This document shows positions 1 to 6,088 of a stretch of DNA of 42,177 bases, one piece after another (position 1 is the stretch's first letter; every line of letters begins with the position of its first letter). Made by a program: the position numbers and the translations under genes. This DNA comes from Aminobacter sp. J41 (lineage in GTDB: Bacteria > Pseudomonadota > Alphaproteobacteria > Rhizobiales > Rhizobiaceae). The stretch spans positions 1 through 42,177 of the forward strand of contig NZ_JAGL01000028.1 in NCBI RefSeq assembly GCF_000526635.1, written 5' to 3'. The notes below the pieces were generated by a model. It was not told the origin of the DNA and ran no database searches. It saw only the letters and a list, made by a program, of their open reading frames with translations.

Positions 1-2
1 TC

Positions 3-557
3 TTTGACTTTGCGGTGAACAGCGGACCGGCTCGCGCGGCCAAATATCTGCAGGCGGTGCTCGGTGTAGCGCAGGACGGCCGGGTCGGGCCTCAGACGAT
101 TGCAGCGGCCGAGAAGGCGAATGCGCGTGATGTGATCGATGCGCTTTGTGACAACCGGCTGGCCTTCCTCAAGCGCATCAAAAACAACGGCAAGCTGATG
201 TGGGAGACCTTCGGCAAGGGCTGGTCGCGCCGAGTTGAGGATGTGCGCAAGACCGCTCAGCTGATGGTGGGCCATCCAGCCGACGTCAAAGAGGTGGTGC
301 GGGAAGTTTCGGTTCCGGTCGACAAGCCCACGGTCCCGATGTCGGTCGAGAACGAGGTCAAGCAGAAGACCGGGCTGTGGTCCTGGATCACTGGTCTCTT
401 CTCGTCCGGCGCCCTTGGCCTTGGCTGGCTCGCTGGCATGGACTGGCAGGCGATTGTCGCGATCGGTGGGGTCGTCCTCGTCTTTCTTGCCGTCATCTTA
501 CTGATGCGCCGGCAGATCATCGCCGGGGTGAAGGAGATCCGCGAGGGGCTGGTCTGA
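3..557 (+). CDS. Phage endolysin, GH108 / PG_binding_3 type, 5' end cut by window
   Basis: The reading frame is already open at the first bases (FDF-A-VNSGPARAAKYLQ), so the start lies outside the window and the GTG at 15 is internal. The visible N-terminal part matches the C-terminal half of GH108 N-acetylmuramidases: the VNSGP..AAKYLQ segment, then a PG_binding_3-like stretch (VAQDGRVGPQT ... LAFLKRI ... GKGWSRRVEDV). The catalytic Glu region is missing because of the window edge. After a linker the protein ends with a hydrophobic segment, roughly residues 127-165 counted from the GTG (LWSWITGLF...VVLVFLAVILLM), so it is probably membrane-anchored at the C terminus. It is the first gene of an overlapping lysis cassette: its TGA overlaps the ATG of the next gene. 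The family call is by motif recognition only. Confidence 0.75.
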   Translation, partial: FDFAVNSGPARAAKYLQAVLGVAQDGRVGPQTIAAAEKANARDVIDALCDNRLAFLKRIKNNGKLMWETFGKGWSRRVEDVRKTAQLMVGHPADVKEVVREVSVPVDKPTVPMSVENEVKQKTGLWSWITGLFSSGALGLGWLAGMDWQAIVAIGGVVLVFLAVILLMRRQIIAGVKEIREGLV

Positions 558-820
558 TGCTTTTCTTGCTCGACGATGCGCTGAAAGTTGGTGCCGGAGC
601 GCTTGTCGGCGCTGCGCTTACCCTTTTCTGGGCCGTGTTCTCCTACGGCCCCGACCAGTACCACGCGGGCGGAATATCCAAAGCAGCAGAACTCGATGCA
701 GCCACCAACATAGCCATACAGGAGCTTGCCAATGAAGCCGATCGTGCTCGCGTTCTTCGTCGCCAGTGCCTTGAGCGTGACGGGGTGTACTCCTTCGCAG
801 CAGGTCGCTGCGTCGAGTGA
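557..820 (+). CDS. Inner-membrane spanin-like protein (Rz-like)
   Basis: 87 residues, starting at the ATG that overlaps the endolysin stop (ATGA at 556-559 region). There is one N-terminal membrane segment (about residues 9-30, ALKVGAGALVGAALTLFWAV). A short, helical, charged periplasmic part follows (AAELDAATNIAIQELANEADRARV), ending in two cysteines (RRQC...GRCVE). Size, topology and position after the endolysin fit an i-spanin. The strongest argument is the next gene, a small lipoprotein that begins inside this one in another frame, which is the classic Rz/Rz1 arrangement. The longer open frame upstream of 557 lies inside the endolysin gene and is not expected to be translated. Function is inferred from architecture, not from a recognised family. 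Confidence 0.65.
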   Translation: MLFLLDDALKVGAGALVGAALTLFWAVFSYGPDQYHAGGISKAAELDAATNIAIQELANEADRARVLRRQCLERDGVYSFAAGRCVE

Positions 821-989
821 GCGGCTGACGCGCACAACACGCAGCATTGTCGGCACGTCGCTAATCGGGGCACGCGGCGCAACCGCCGCCGACCAGGACA
901 AGATCGATGACACGATTGCGGGCCTATGCGGTGCCCGCGCCTGGACGCAGAGCGAGTGCGCCCGCCATCAGGCCGAGGTGGCGAAATGA
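732..989 (+). CDS. Outer-membrane lipoprotein spanin-like protein (Rz1-like), nested start
   Basis: 85 residues from the ATG at 732, with GGAG at 721-724 as ribosome binding site; a TTG at 726 is a less likely start. The N terminus is a lipoprotein signal: MKPIVLAFFVASALS then lipobox VTGC, with the lipidated Cys at about residue 19 and T-P-S after it. That residue pattern favours outer-membrane sorting. The mature part is short and polar, with two Cys near the end (LCGARAWTQSEC). The first 89 bases overlap the i-spanin-like gene in a different frame, and its TGA overlaps the ATG of the holin-like gene. Together these suggest an o-spanin that joins the upstream membrane protein in disrupting the outer membrane at lysis. 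An unrelated small phage lipoprotein is the alternative. Confidence 0.62.
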   Translation: MKPIVLAFFVASALSVTGCTPSQQVAASSERLTRTTRSIVGTSLIGARGATAADQDKIDDTIAGLCGARAWTQSECARHQAEVAK

Positions 990-1327
990 GCCTGCATGAG
1001 ATCCTGTCTTCGATCGGCATTGACCCAGCGGTGCTATATGCCGGCGCCGGCGGCGGGCTGCTGCGTGCCATCTCGAGACGGCGGCTACGGATCCGCGAGG
1101 TTGTGCTGTCGCCGGTCTGCGGCGCACTGGCCTCCGCCTACCTGACGCTGCCGGTTGTCCAGTACGTCACGCTGATCGGGGCGCCGGTGCCGGACGATCC
1201 GGCGAAGGTAGTGCTCGCCATGGCCTTCCTGATCGGCACTTCGGCCATGTGGCTCAGTGACCTCTTCCTATCGGCGCTGGCGCGGAAGCTGGGTCTCTCA
1301 CCCCGCGATGTCACCACGACACCATGA
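986..1327 (+). CDS. Holin-like small phage membrane protein
   Basis: 113 residues from an ATG overlapping the preceding stop (ATGA at 986-989), with GAGGTGG just upstream as ribosome binding site. Three hydrophobic stretches are visible: about residues 15-27 (weak), 41-66 (VLSPVCGALASAYLTLPVVQYVTLIG) and 74-97 (VVLAMAFLIGTSAMWLSDLFLSAL). A basic RRRLRIR loop separates the first two. The C terminus is short and polar. Length, topology and its place as last gene of the lysis cassette suggest a holin, but I do not recognise a named holin family. It is followed by a weak terminator-like hairpin. The longer frame back to 926 lies inside the lipoprotein gene and lacks a ribosome binding site. Confidence 0.55.
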   Translation: MSLHEILSSIGIDPAVLYAGAGGGLLRAISRRRLRIREVVLSPVCGALASAYLTLPVVQYVTLIGAPVPDDPAKVVLAMAFLIGTSAMWLSDLFLSALARKLGLSPRDVTTTP

Positions 1328-1409
1328 ATTGCGGCGGGCGGCGTGATCCGCGCCAGGCGGACGCCGGTTTCTCCGTCGTTACTCTCCAGCGGTGTGCTGA
1401 TCAGGACTT

Positions 1410-1436
1410 GCCGTCACCAAGCGGTGGCGGGCTTTT
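1410..1436 (+). terminator. Weak terminator after the lysis cassette
   Basis: The stem CCGTCACC (1411-1418) pairs with GGTGGCGG (1423-1430), with one G-T wobble and the loop AAGC. It is followed by GC and four T. It lies 80 bases after the last lysis gene on the same strand. The T-run is short, so termination may be partial. Confidence 0.45.
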
Positions 1437-1824
1437 ATGTTCCGGCGCCTAGTTCATCGAACTGCCTGGGGATTCGCTGGTTTCTATTTGACACCAGCCC
1501 GAACGGCGATATTCCGCTGCGAAGCCATTGCAACGACCTCGCCTGGGCTTTCACCTGCTTCAAGTTCGTACTTGATGTCGTTGAGGAGAGACTGCACGCC
1601 CCTCGAGTCCGGGGGGAGCCGTGCATTGGCGTGACTTTCTGTTGCGCGCCGGCATCTGCCTCGTCAACCTTCGTCGGCTGGGCCTTCGGCGTCTACACAT
1701 GGCTGACCGGGCGGCCGCCGCCCTGATGACGAATTGCGACCTGGTCGCGATCCGTGCCGGCCGGTTGCCGGCGGGCCTCGTTGTTCTTCCTTCCGGCGAG
1801 GCTCTTCTCCAAGGCTGTCGACTT
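1437..1824. other. Poorly coding stretch at the prophage edge
   Basis: Between the two plus-strand terminators I see no gene of recognised family. Several frames stay open on both strands, but their products are Arg/Ser/Pro-rich and lack ribosome binding sites. The one frame with protein-like composition is the minus-strand ORF at 1484-1597, listed separately. Confidence 0.4.
1484..1597 (-). CDS. Possible 37-residue small protein
   Basis: A minus-strand frame from GTG (1597) to TAG (1484-1486), preceded by GAGGGGC as a possible ribosome binding site. The predicted product has balanced, protein-like composition: SLLNDIKYELEAGESPGEVV, then AMASQRNIAVRAGVK. The frame carries no run of Arg/Ser/Pro of the kind seen in the other open frames here. 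The opposite strand is also open across it, so codon phase alone does not decide. No family is recognised; it could be a small phage protein or chance. Confidence 0.28.
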   Translation of the reverse strand: MQSLLNDIKYELEAGESPGEVVAMASQRNIAVRAGVK

Positions 1825-1854
1825 GCCCGCCATCTCGCGATGGCGGGCTTTTTT
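1825..1854 (+). terminator. Strong rho-independent terminator
   Basis: A nine-base-pair stem GCCCGCCAT (1825-1833) / ATGGCGGGC (1840-1848), loop CTCGCG, followed by six T. It ends plus-strand transcription leaving the prophage lysis region. Confidence 0.85.
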
Positions 1855-1875
1855 GTTTTCGTTTCCGGGCGGCCT

Positions 1876-1907
1876 AAAAAAAGCGCCCCGCACATTGGGC
1901 GGGGCGC
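1876..1907 (-). terminator. Strong rho-independent terminator for the minus-strand accessory genes
   Basis: A nine-base-pair stem GCGCCCCGC (1883-1891) / GCGGGGCGC (1899-1907) with the seven A at 1876-1882, which read as a U-run on the minus strand. It lies 20 bases beyond the stop of the minus-strand gene at 1927-2109, so it ends that transcript. With the terminator at 1825 it separates two opposing transcription units. Confidence 0.85.
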
Positions 1908-1926
1908 GGAAGTCAGTGCGGAGTTA

Positions 1927-2109
1927 TCAAGCGGCCTTCTTGACGGTCTCGGATGCGCGTTGGTTACTGAGGAAAAGCGAAGTCTGCTTGAACCTATCCA
2001 ACCCGAACGTTTCGATGGCCTCAACGATCACGTCCTTGATGGCAGCCCTAAGTTGCGGTTCCATCGTAAACCCTTCCACAAACATTCCTCCCACAATCTG
2101 CAGAACCAT
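1927..2109 (-). CDS. Small hypothetical protein (45-60 residues)
   Basis: The frame is open from an ATG at 2109 to the stop at 1927. Three ATGs are possible: 2109, 2085 and 2064. The one at 2064 has the best ribosome binding site (GGAAGG, seven bases upstream) and would give 45 residues beginning MEPQLRAAIKDVIVEAIETFG. The protein is mixed-charge, helical-looking and soluble, ending in VKKAA. It lies just downstream of the gene at 2121-2666 on the same strand and shares its terminator, so the two are probably co-transcribed. I do not recognise a family. A small partner of the upstream protein (for example antitoxin-sized) is possible but unproven. Confidence 0.55.
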   Translation of the reverse strand: MVLQIVGGMFVEGFTMEPQLRAAIKDVIVEAIETFGLDRFKQTSLFLSNQRASETVKKAA

Positions 2110-2120
2110 CTAAGGTTCCG

Positions 2121-2666
2121 TTACTTTCGCGAGATGTATAACCACATTCCCCGAGTGTGGATAGACGCAAAGATGTCGCGTTCGCGAAAGCCTTGCTCGA
2201 TGGTCGTGAAGAAAGCAATGTCCTGAGGACTGCGGAGGTGGAATTTGATGTGCCGCGACGCCAACTCAGGGTCCAGATAAGCCAGTCCCAGTACTTCTGT
2301 AAACACCCCGGTGAGTACACTACCATACTCCAGCGGCGACTTATCGGTGAGATCGTACTCCGGCGAAAGCGTTATGAACCTTGTGCGAAGGACGGGACCC
2401 ACGAACTTTGGAAGGTCCGCCTTGTTCACCTGGCACATGGCGGCGAAGGTGTTGTCCTCGGCCTGAAGGCCGAAGACGCCCGCCCTTTTGTCTTCGGACG
2501 CCACCAGATCGGACACGACGGCAAAGGTTGATCCTGCGTATGCCTCAAAGTCTTCGCCAAGTTCAGCGCACTGCCTGCGCCAGTCGTCTTCAAAAGCATC
2601 CCACGTTCCGTCGCTGGCGAGCAGGCGGATCAAGTTGAAATCTCGCAAATTGCTTCCCCCTATCAT
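2121..2666 (-). CDS. Hypothetical protein, phage-edge accessory gene
   Basis: 181 residues from the ATG at 2666. The frame extends to a TTG at 2711, but the ATG is the likelier start. The protein is acidic, soluble and without signal peptide or membrane segment. Distinct stretches are WDAFEDDWRRQCAELGEDFE near the N terminus, a middle YDLTDKSPLEYGSVLTGVF, and a C-terminal HIKFHLRSPQDIAFF...MWLYISRK. I do not recognise the family; a compact alpha/beta enzyme fold is only a guess. The gene is less GC-rich than the core genes, fitting acquired DNA. It is divergent from the LexA-boxed gene at 2881 and probably co-transcribed with the small ORF downstream. Confidence 0.6.
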   Translation of the reverse strand: MIGGSNLRDFNLIRLLASDGTWDAFEDDWRRQCAELGEDFEAYAGSTFAVVSDLVASEDKRAGVFGLQAEDNTFAAMCQVNKADLPKFVGPVLRTRFITLSPEYDLTDKSPLEYGSVLTGVFTEVLGLAYLDPELASRHIKFHLRSPQDIAFFTTIEQGFRERDIFASIHTRGMWLYISRK

Positions 2667-2844
2667 CGTAACCCCGGATAATCGTCTTGCGGAGAGACGC
2701 CAAAATGTCAACGGTCATCGCAAAACTTCTCTGAAGCTCGTCGGGGGGCGCCATTTGACTGTCAGCCGTTGGCGGCGGGCATGCATGGGTCTGCTCGCTG
2801 CTGTTGATGGGCGCCGCAGGTTGGCGGGGAACCGCAAGTTCTCG

Positions 2845-2873
2845 TTGACCAGAAGTGGAATTTGTTCCTATTC
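2845..2873 (+). promoter_or_regulatory. Probable promoter overlapping the LexA box
   Basis: TTGACC at 2845-2850 is a good -35 element. Seventeen bases later comes CTATTC (2868-2873), or TATTCC one base on, as a weak -10. Transcription would start near 2880-2881, at or beside the ATG of the next gene. The -10 lies within the LexA box, the usual layout for repression. Confidence 0.5.
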
Positions 2874-2878
2874 CGTTC
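2864..2878 (+). promoter_or_regulatory. LexA/SOS box (alphaproteobacterial GTTC-N7-GTTC)
   Basis: GTTC (2864-2867), seven bases (CTATTCC), GTTC (2875-2878): a perfect match to the direct-repeat LexA operator known from alphaproteobacteria. It ends two bases before the ATG at 2881. Its position on the core promoter implies repression by LexA and induction on DNA damage. Confidence 0.75.
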
Positions 2879-2880
2879 TT

Positions 2881-3180
2881 ATGTCGAACAAGCGCAAGGG
2901 CGTGCCGCCCGTCATGCTGTCGGAAGCCGTACGGGCCGGTGCACTTCTGCGGATTCGCTGCATCTGCTCCCGAGTGTGCTGGTATCACCCGGCCGACATG
3001 ATCAGGCTTTACGGAGATATCCCGGCGCTCAATCTCGAGCGCCGGATGCGGTGCGAAGCCTGCCGCGCCAATCCTTACGTCGAGATCTCGAACCCAACGG
3101 CTGAAGAGATGCAGACGATCAAGCTCCGACGCCTTGACCGCGTGTGGTGGGAGCGGCGGGTCACCTGGCGAGAGGGCTAA
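2881..3180 (+). CDS. Small zinc-ribbon-like hypothetical protein under SOS control
   Basis: 99 residues from the ATG directly after the LexA box. A Cys cluster RIRCICSRVC (about residues 26-33) and RCEAC (about 60-64) flank HPADMIRLYGDIPALNLERR, giving a four-to-five-Cys zinc-ribbon-like pattern. Small rhizobial proteins of this layout (Leu/Ala-rich start, C-x2-C pair, 'xxLxxxYG' middle, RC-x2-C pair) are frequent and uncharacterised, so I read this as one of them; the first pair here is C-x-C-x3-C rather than C-x2-C. No ribosome binding site is visible between the box and the ATG, so the mRNA may be leaderless. The basic C-terminal tail (KLRRLDRVWWERRVTWREG) could contact nucleic acid. The function is unknown. 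Confidence 0.7.
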   Translation: MSNKRKGVPPVMLSEAVRAGALLRIRCICSRVCWYHPADMIRLYGDIPALNLERRMRCEACRANPYVEISNPTAEEMQTIKLRRLDRVWWERRVTWREG

Positions 3181-3282
3181 GATCTGGCCGAAGTCCTATC
3201 GGGGGTAAAGCCATGGTGCACCCGAGCAGTATCATTTGTGGCAAAAGAAAACGAGGCTGAAACTGAGGAAATCCGGTTCTTG

Positions 3283-3795
3283 TTAAGCAAGGACAGGAGC
3301 CCCTTCTACATAGGGCGCGATGCCATCTGGGCGATATTGAACCATTCGCTCCATGTGTTTCCTGACGTTTTCATCGTCGGCATGCTTGGCGTACCACTTG
3401 CGAACATCCGCCATAAAATTCCGGCAGAAGTCACTTACGCTGTAGAAATACGCGTCATTGAACAAGCAGTTCACGAAGACGCCTGTGCCTGGAAGCGAAA
3501 AGATCACTCGACCGACGTTATGGTCCAAACCACCGAACCGCCCACTGTGGCTTGCTCCGCACCGCAGACTCCATAAATCGTTGCCGGTCACATATGCAAA
3601 GTTGTCCCCGAGGTTCTTGTCGCACCACTTTGCGTATCTTTCCCCACGCTTTTTCCGTCGGTCTCCATCAACCAAGGATACGCAAATGTCAGGGAGGGTG
3701 AGTGTTGCGGCCACCGCCAAGTAGTAGAACCCACTGTCTAATGCGCGATCAATTTCATCTATAATCGTCTCAAGAGGAGAGTTCGCCTTTTCCAT
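3283..3795 (-). CDS. Hypothetical protein of a widespread uncharacterised family
   Basis: 170 residues from the ATG at 3795; the frame reaches a TTG at 3834, which is less likely. The N-terminal helical part (ETIIDEIDRALDSGFYYLAVAATLTLPDIC) is followed by a charged loop (DGDRRKKRGERYAKWCDKNL). Next come a conserved-looking DLWSLRCGASHSGRFGG, a beta-rich middle and a helical C-terminal region with WYAKHADDENVRKHMERM. The pattern LPDIC...RY..W...(L)RC...H resembles hypothetical proteins seen sporadically in many bacteria, often in accessory regions; I know of no assigned function. The RC...H segment could suggest a HEPN-like or other nuclease site, but that is speculation. No terminator is visible downstream. 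Confidence 0.6.
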   Translation of the reverse strand: MEKANSPLETIIDEIDRALDSGFYYLAVAATLTLPDICVSLVDGDRRKKRGERYAKWCDKNLGDNFAYVTGNDLWSLRCGASHSGRFGGLDHNVGRVIFSLPGTGVFVNCLFNDAYFYSVSDFCRNFMADVRKWYAKHADDENVRKHMERMVQYRPDGIAPYVEGAPVLA

Positions 3796-4242
3796 GTCCA
3801 GCAACGCCCCCAAACGCCGAAGACTTAAGATCAAGAGAGTTCATAATGATCGCCGTTAAGCTATTGTCAAGCTTCGCTGCTGACTCAACGTCCGCATAGA
3901 CAGTCTCTGTTACCAGCCCGCCTGTATCGCGGTATCGATAAACATGCGAAGGGGCAGGTCGAGCGCCTCGAGGTCGAGCTGATAATCGGGGTGATCGGGT
4001 TGCCAACGAGCGGGGCAATCGGCATGGGTTCCGCCACCTCAAAAAGGTGCGGGGCGGGGAAGAAAAACCTCAATCAAAACAATGGGTCAGGTGCGGGGTG
4101 AGCTTGGACAAAATCCGTTGATTTCATTGAGAAATTACACAACGGCCAGGGGCACCAATCCGAATTCTTTTTCCCGAGAATTAGTTGGTCAAATTGGTGC
4201 ACGGCTGCGCGCGTCAAGGTGTGGAACGCGGTGTTAGCGGCC
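3796..4242. other. Non-coding stretch with gene debris between prophage edge and porin
   Basis: Apart from the fragment at 3910-4038 I see no credible gene, tRNA or attachment repeat. Base composition falls around 4110-4200 (AT-rich, with ATTTCATTGAGAAATT). This is the place to look for a prophage attachment remnant, but no duplicate of it was noticed elsewhere in the window. Confidence 0.4.
3910..4038 (-). pseudogene. Possible C-terminal gene fragment
   Basis: A minus-strand frame open between a TGA at 4039-4041 and a TAA at 3910-3912 with no start codon near its beginning. The predicted peptide looks like real protein sequence (PARWQPDHPDYQLDLEALDL, then PLRMFIDTAIQAGW). It could be the tail of a gene truncated by prophage insertion or deletion. 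The parent family is not recognised. Confidence 0.3.
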
Positions 4243-4276
4243 AGAAAAAGGAAAACCCGGCGGTTGCCCGCCGGGT
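4243..4276 (-). terminator. Rho-independent terminator of the porin gene
   Basis: A nine-base-pair stem ACCCGGCGG (4255-4263) / CCGCCGGGT (4268-4276) with loop TTGC. The AAAAAGGAAAA at its left side becomes a U-rich tail on the minus strand. It lies 25 bases after the porin stop. Confidence 0.85.
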
Positions 4277-4301
4277 CCCTCAGATCAACTCAGAGAGCTG
4301 A

Positions 4302-5363
4302 TTAGAAGTTGCGCTGGAAGCGCAGGGTTGCACCCCAGTTGTCGTCGACGTCGCGGTTGTTCACGTAGGTGATTTCCGGACGAATCTGCAGGCTGTTGTT
4401 GCCGAACGGCTGCCAGTTCAGGCCGACCGAAGCTTCCCACTCGCGCTGAACGAGGCCGCTCGGGCCGTCGTCGTACCATGCGCCAACGAGGTTAACAGCA
4501 ACGGTGTCGGTAGCCTTGATGTCAACAGCGGCGAGGACCGACCACTCCGAACCGCCGAGAGCGGCGCGGTAGTAGCCCGGCTCGTCGTTCACGTACTGGA
4601 CTGCGACGCGGCCGGTAGCGATGCTGCCGAGAGCGACGTCGACGCCACCGCGAACCATGAACGAACCCTCGTCGGTGTCATAGCCAACGGCCAGGCGGGC
4701 GAAGTTGGTCGACGGACGCGGGCCCCAACCGTAGCCGATACCGGCTTCGATCGACGGATGGAAGTCACGGCCGTCGGACTCGATCACCGACACGAAGCCG
4801 CTGAAGCCGATGCCGCCGCCAATGCCGGCGCCGTTGGTGGCGTTGAAGGCATAGGTGATCTGGCCGAGGTTGTAGACACCAGCCGAGAGCTGCTGGTCGT
4901 TGATGTTGTTGCCGGTCGGTACCCACGAACGGAGCGGGTTCCAGGCCTTACCGATACGCAGGAAGTTCTGGTCACCGATGTCGATGAAGGCGTGACGCAG
5001 GGTCATGCCGTTTTCGTAGCCGGTGCGCGTGCTGTTGAGGGTCCAGTTGAACTCGACCTCAGCGTACGAACGGAGCGTGCCCCACTCGGTGCTGTTGCGA
5101 GCGTCGAAAGACGGAGCAAAGCGGGCCAGCTTCCAGACGTCGTCGTCGGAGTCACGGTAGTCGATCTGGTAACGGAGGTAGCCGCCGATCTTCAGGCAGG
5201 TCTCGGTGCCCGGAATGTAGAAGAAGCCCGTGCCGTAGGTGTCGCAGATGCGGACATATTCCATGGGCTCCGGCTCGGCGACGACGATCGCGTCGGCAGC
5301 CTGAGCACCGGTGGCTGCAACCATGGCAGCCGCGGAGCCGAGAAGCAGGCTCTTAATGTTCAT
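4302..5363 (-). CDS. Outer-membrane porin, Omp2/Porin_2 family
   Basis: 353 residues, starting at the ATG at 5363, which has GGAGGG four bases upstream; a further ATG at 5375 precedes that site and is not the start. It has a signal peptide MNIKSLLLGSAAAMVAATGAQA cleaved near residue 22-23, then ADAIVVAEPEPMEYVRICDTYGTGFFYIPGTETCLKIGGYLRY. That opening, with its two Cys, is typical of rhizobial and Brucella Omp2-type porins. The rest is alternating beta-strand sequence and ends in Phe (RFQRNF), the outer-membrane beta-barrel insertion signal. It forms a trimeric pore for small hydrophilic solutes. It is monocistronic, with its own terminator and a long upstream region, as expected for a highly expressed, regulated outer-membrane protein. 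Confidence 0.93.
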   Translation of the reverse strand: MNIKSLLLGSAAAMVAATGAQAADAIVVAEPEPMEYVRICDTYGTGFFYIPGTETCLKIGGYLRYQIDYRDSDDDVWKLARFAPSFDARNSTEWGTLRSYAEVEFNWTLNSTRTGYENGMTLRHAFIDIGDQNFLRIGKAWNPLRSWVPTGNNINDQQLSAGVYNLGQITYAFNATNGAGIGGGIGFSGFVSVIESDGRDFHPSIEAGIGYGWGPRPSTNFARLAVGYDTDEGSFMVRGGVDVALGSIATGRVAVQYVNDEPGYYRAALGGSEWSVLAAVDIKATDTVAVNLVGAWYDDGPSGLVQREWEASVGLNWQPFGNNSLQIRPEITYVNNRDVDDNWGATLRFQRNF

Positions 5364-5656
5364 TTTTCCCTCCAAACGAGAACTGTAGTTGGTTGGCCTG
5401 TCGGCCGACTGGTGAAAAGAATCCGGTCCTAGCCCCTCTTTTCATCGACATTCATTGTTCATGGCGGCGAGTCATTCAAGCTTGTTGTGCGCATAAGTGC
5501 CGCCTGCACAAATATTGGGCCAGAAGATGTGGCGTTATCGGCACACTACCAAATGGTAGCAGCGGTACAATTTGGACGGAAACCGGTCAACGTATGGACA
5601 ATTAAGCGAAACCGTGGTTATTTTTACTTCTCGATCTCCAGTCGAGGTTACTATTT

Positions 5657-5703
5657 CCCCTCAAATGCCTGCATTCGTGCCGCATTTTTGAGGGGATTTT
5701 TTT
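5657..5703 (+). terminator. Orphan rho-independent terminator; possible end of a small RNA
   Basis: CCCCTCAAATGC (5657-5668) pairs with GCATTT..TTGAGGGG (5682-5695, two unpaired T), followed by A and seven T (5697-5703). The T-run exists only on the plus strand, so it ends rightward transcription, yet no plus-strand protein gene lies upstream. The porin is on the other strand. An unannotated small RNA starting somewhere in 5400-5650 is a reasonable inference. Confidence 0.6.
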
Positions 5704-6036
5704 GCCTATACGAAACAGTAGGCTATAAGCGTGGCCGAATAACGTATAAGTGCGGGTAGTGAGCAGCCGTCGACGAAGAAGATAAGCAGGTAACCCGCGT
5801 GGGTGTGGTGGGAAGATTTGCTTGGTGACGGCGTATTGCGGTCCTTGGGCGCGCCGGGAAAGCTACTTCTGATCTTACGTAACGTGATGAGGTCTGCTTC
5901 ACACCCTGCAGATCTCGCGGCTTGGACCGCCAATACAGATAATATGTGAAGCAGTGTGTGTGCCCGTGCCGACATGTGGCTCGGGAACGTGCGGGGACTT
6001 CTGCGGACCCTGCTGCGAAATTCGCGCGTGCATGTT

Positions 6037-6058
6037 CCCGCCGCGATGACTCGGCGGG
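6037..6058. repeat. Hairpin downstream of the two-component operon
   Basis: An inverted repeat CCCGCCG (6037-6043) / CGGCGGG (6052-6058) with an eight-base loop. It lies 30 bases beyond the last gene of the minus-strand operon. There is no T-run on either strand, so it is at most an mRNA-end stabiliser or rho-associated site. Confidence 0.4.
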
Positions 6059-6088
6059 GGATGACGAGAAGGCTTTATTTGGAGGCTG

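Larger units (their letters stand above)
5364..6088. other. Long intergenic region upstream of the porin
   Basis: These 725 bases hold no convincing protein gene. The porin promoter must lie in the part near 5364-5470. The 5500-5760 part is clearly more AT-rich than the genome and includes an orphan plus-strand terminator (5657-5703). The short frames present (for example minus strand 5706-5975) lack ribosome binding sites and protein-like composition. Confidence 0.55.

Noticed and set aside
1343-1726. A 127-codon plus-strand frame after the lysis cassette
   Set aside because: It lacks a ribosome binding site, spans a terminator-like hairpin and has a Cys/Trp/Arg-rich patchy composition. The opposite strand offers a better, shorter candidate.
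3238-3576. A 112-codon plus-strand frame
   Set aside because: It lies opposite the hypothetical gene at 3283-3795, whose composition and segments are more protein-like.
3770-4042. A 90-codon minus-strand frame overlapping the start of the gene at 3795
   Set aside because: Starts in a Pro/Arg-rich stretch without a ribosome binding site. A different frame of the same DNA (3910-4038) looks more like real protein.
5706-5975. An 89-codon minus-strand frame in the porin upstream gap
   Set aside because: No ribosome binding site and no recognisable segments; treated as chance.
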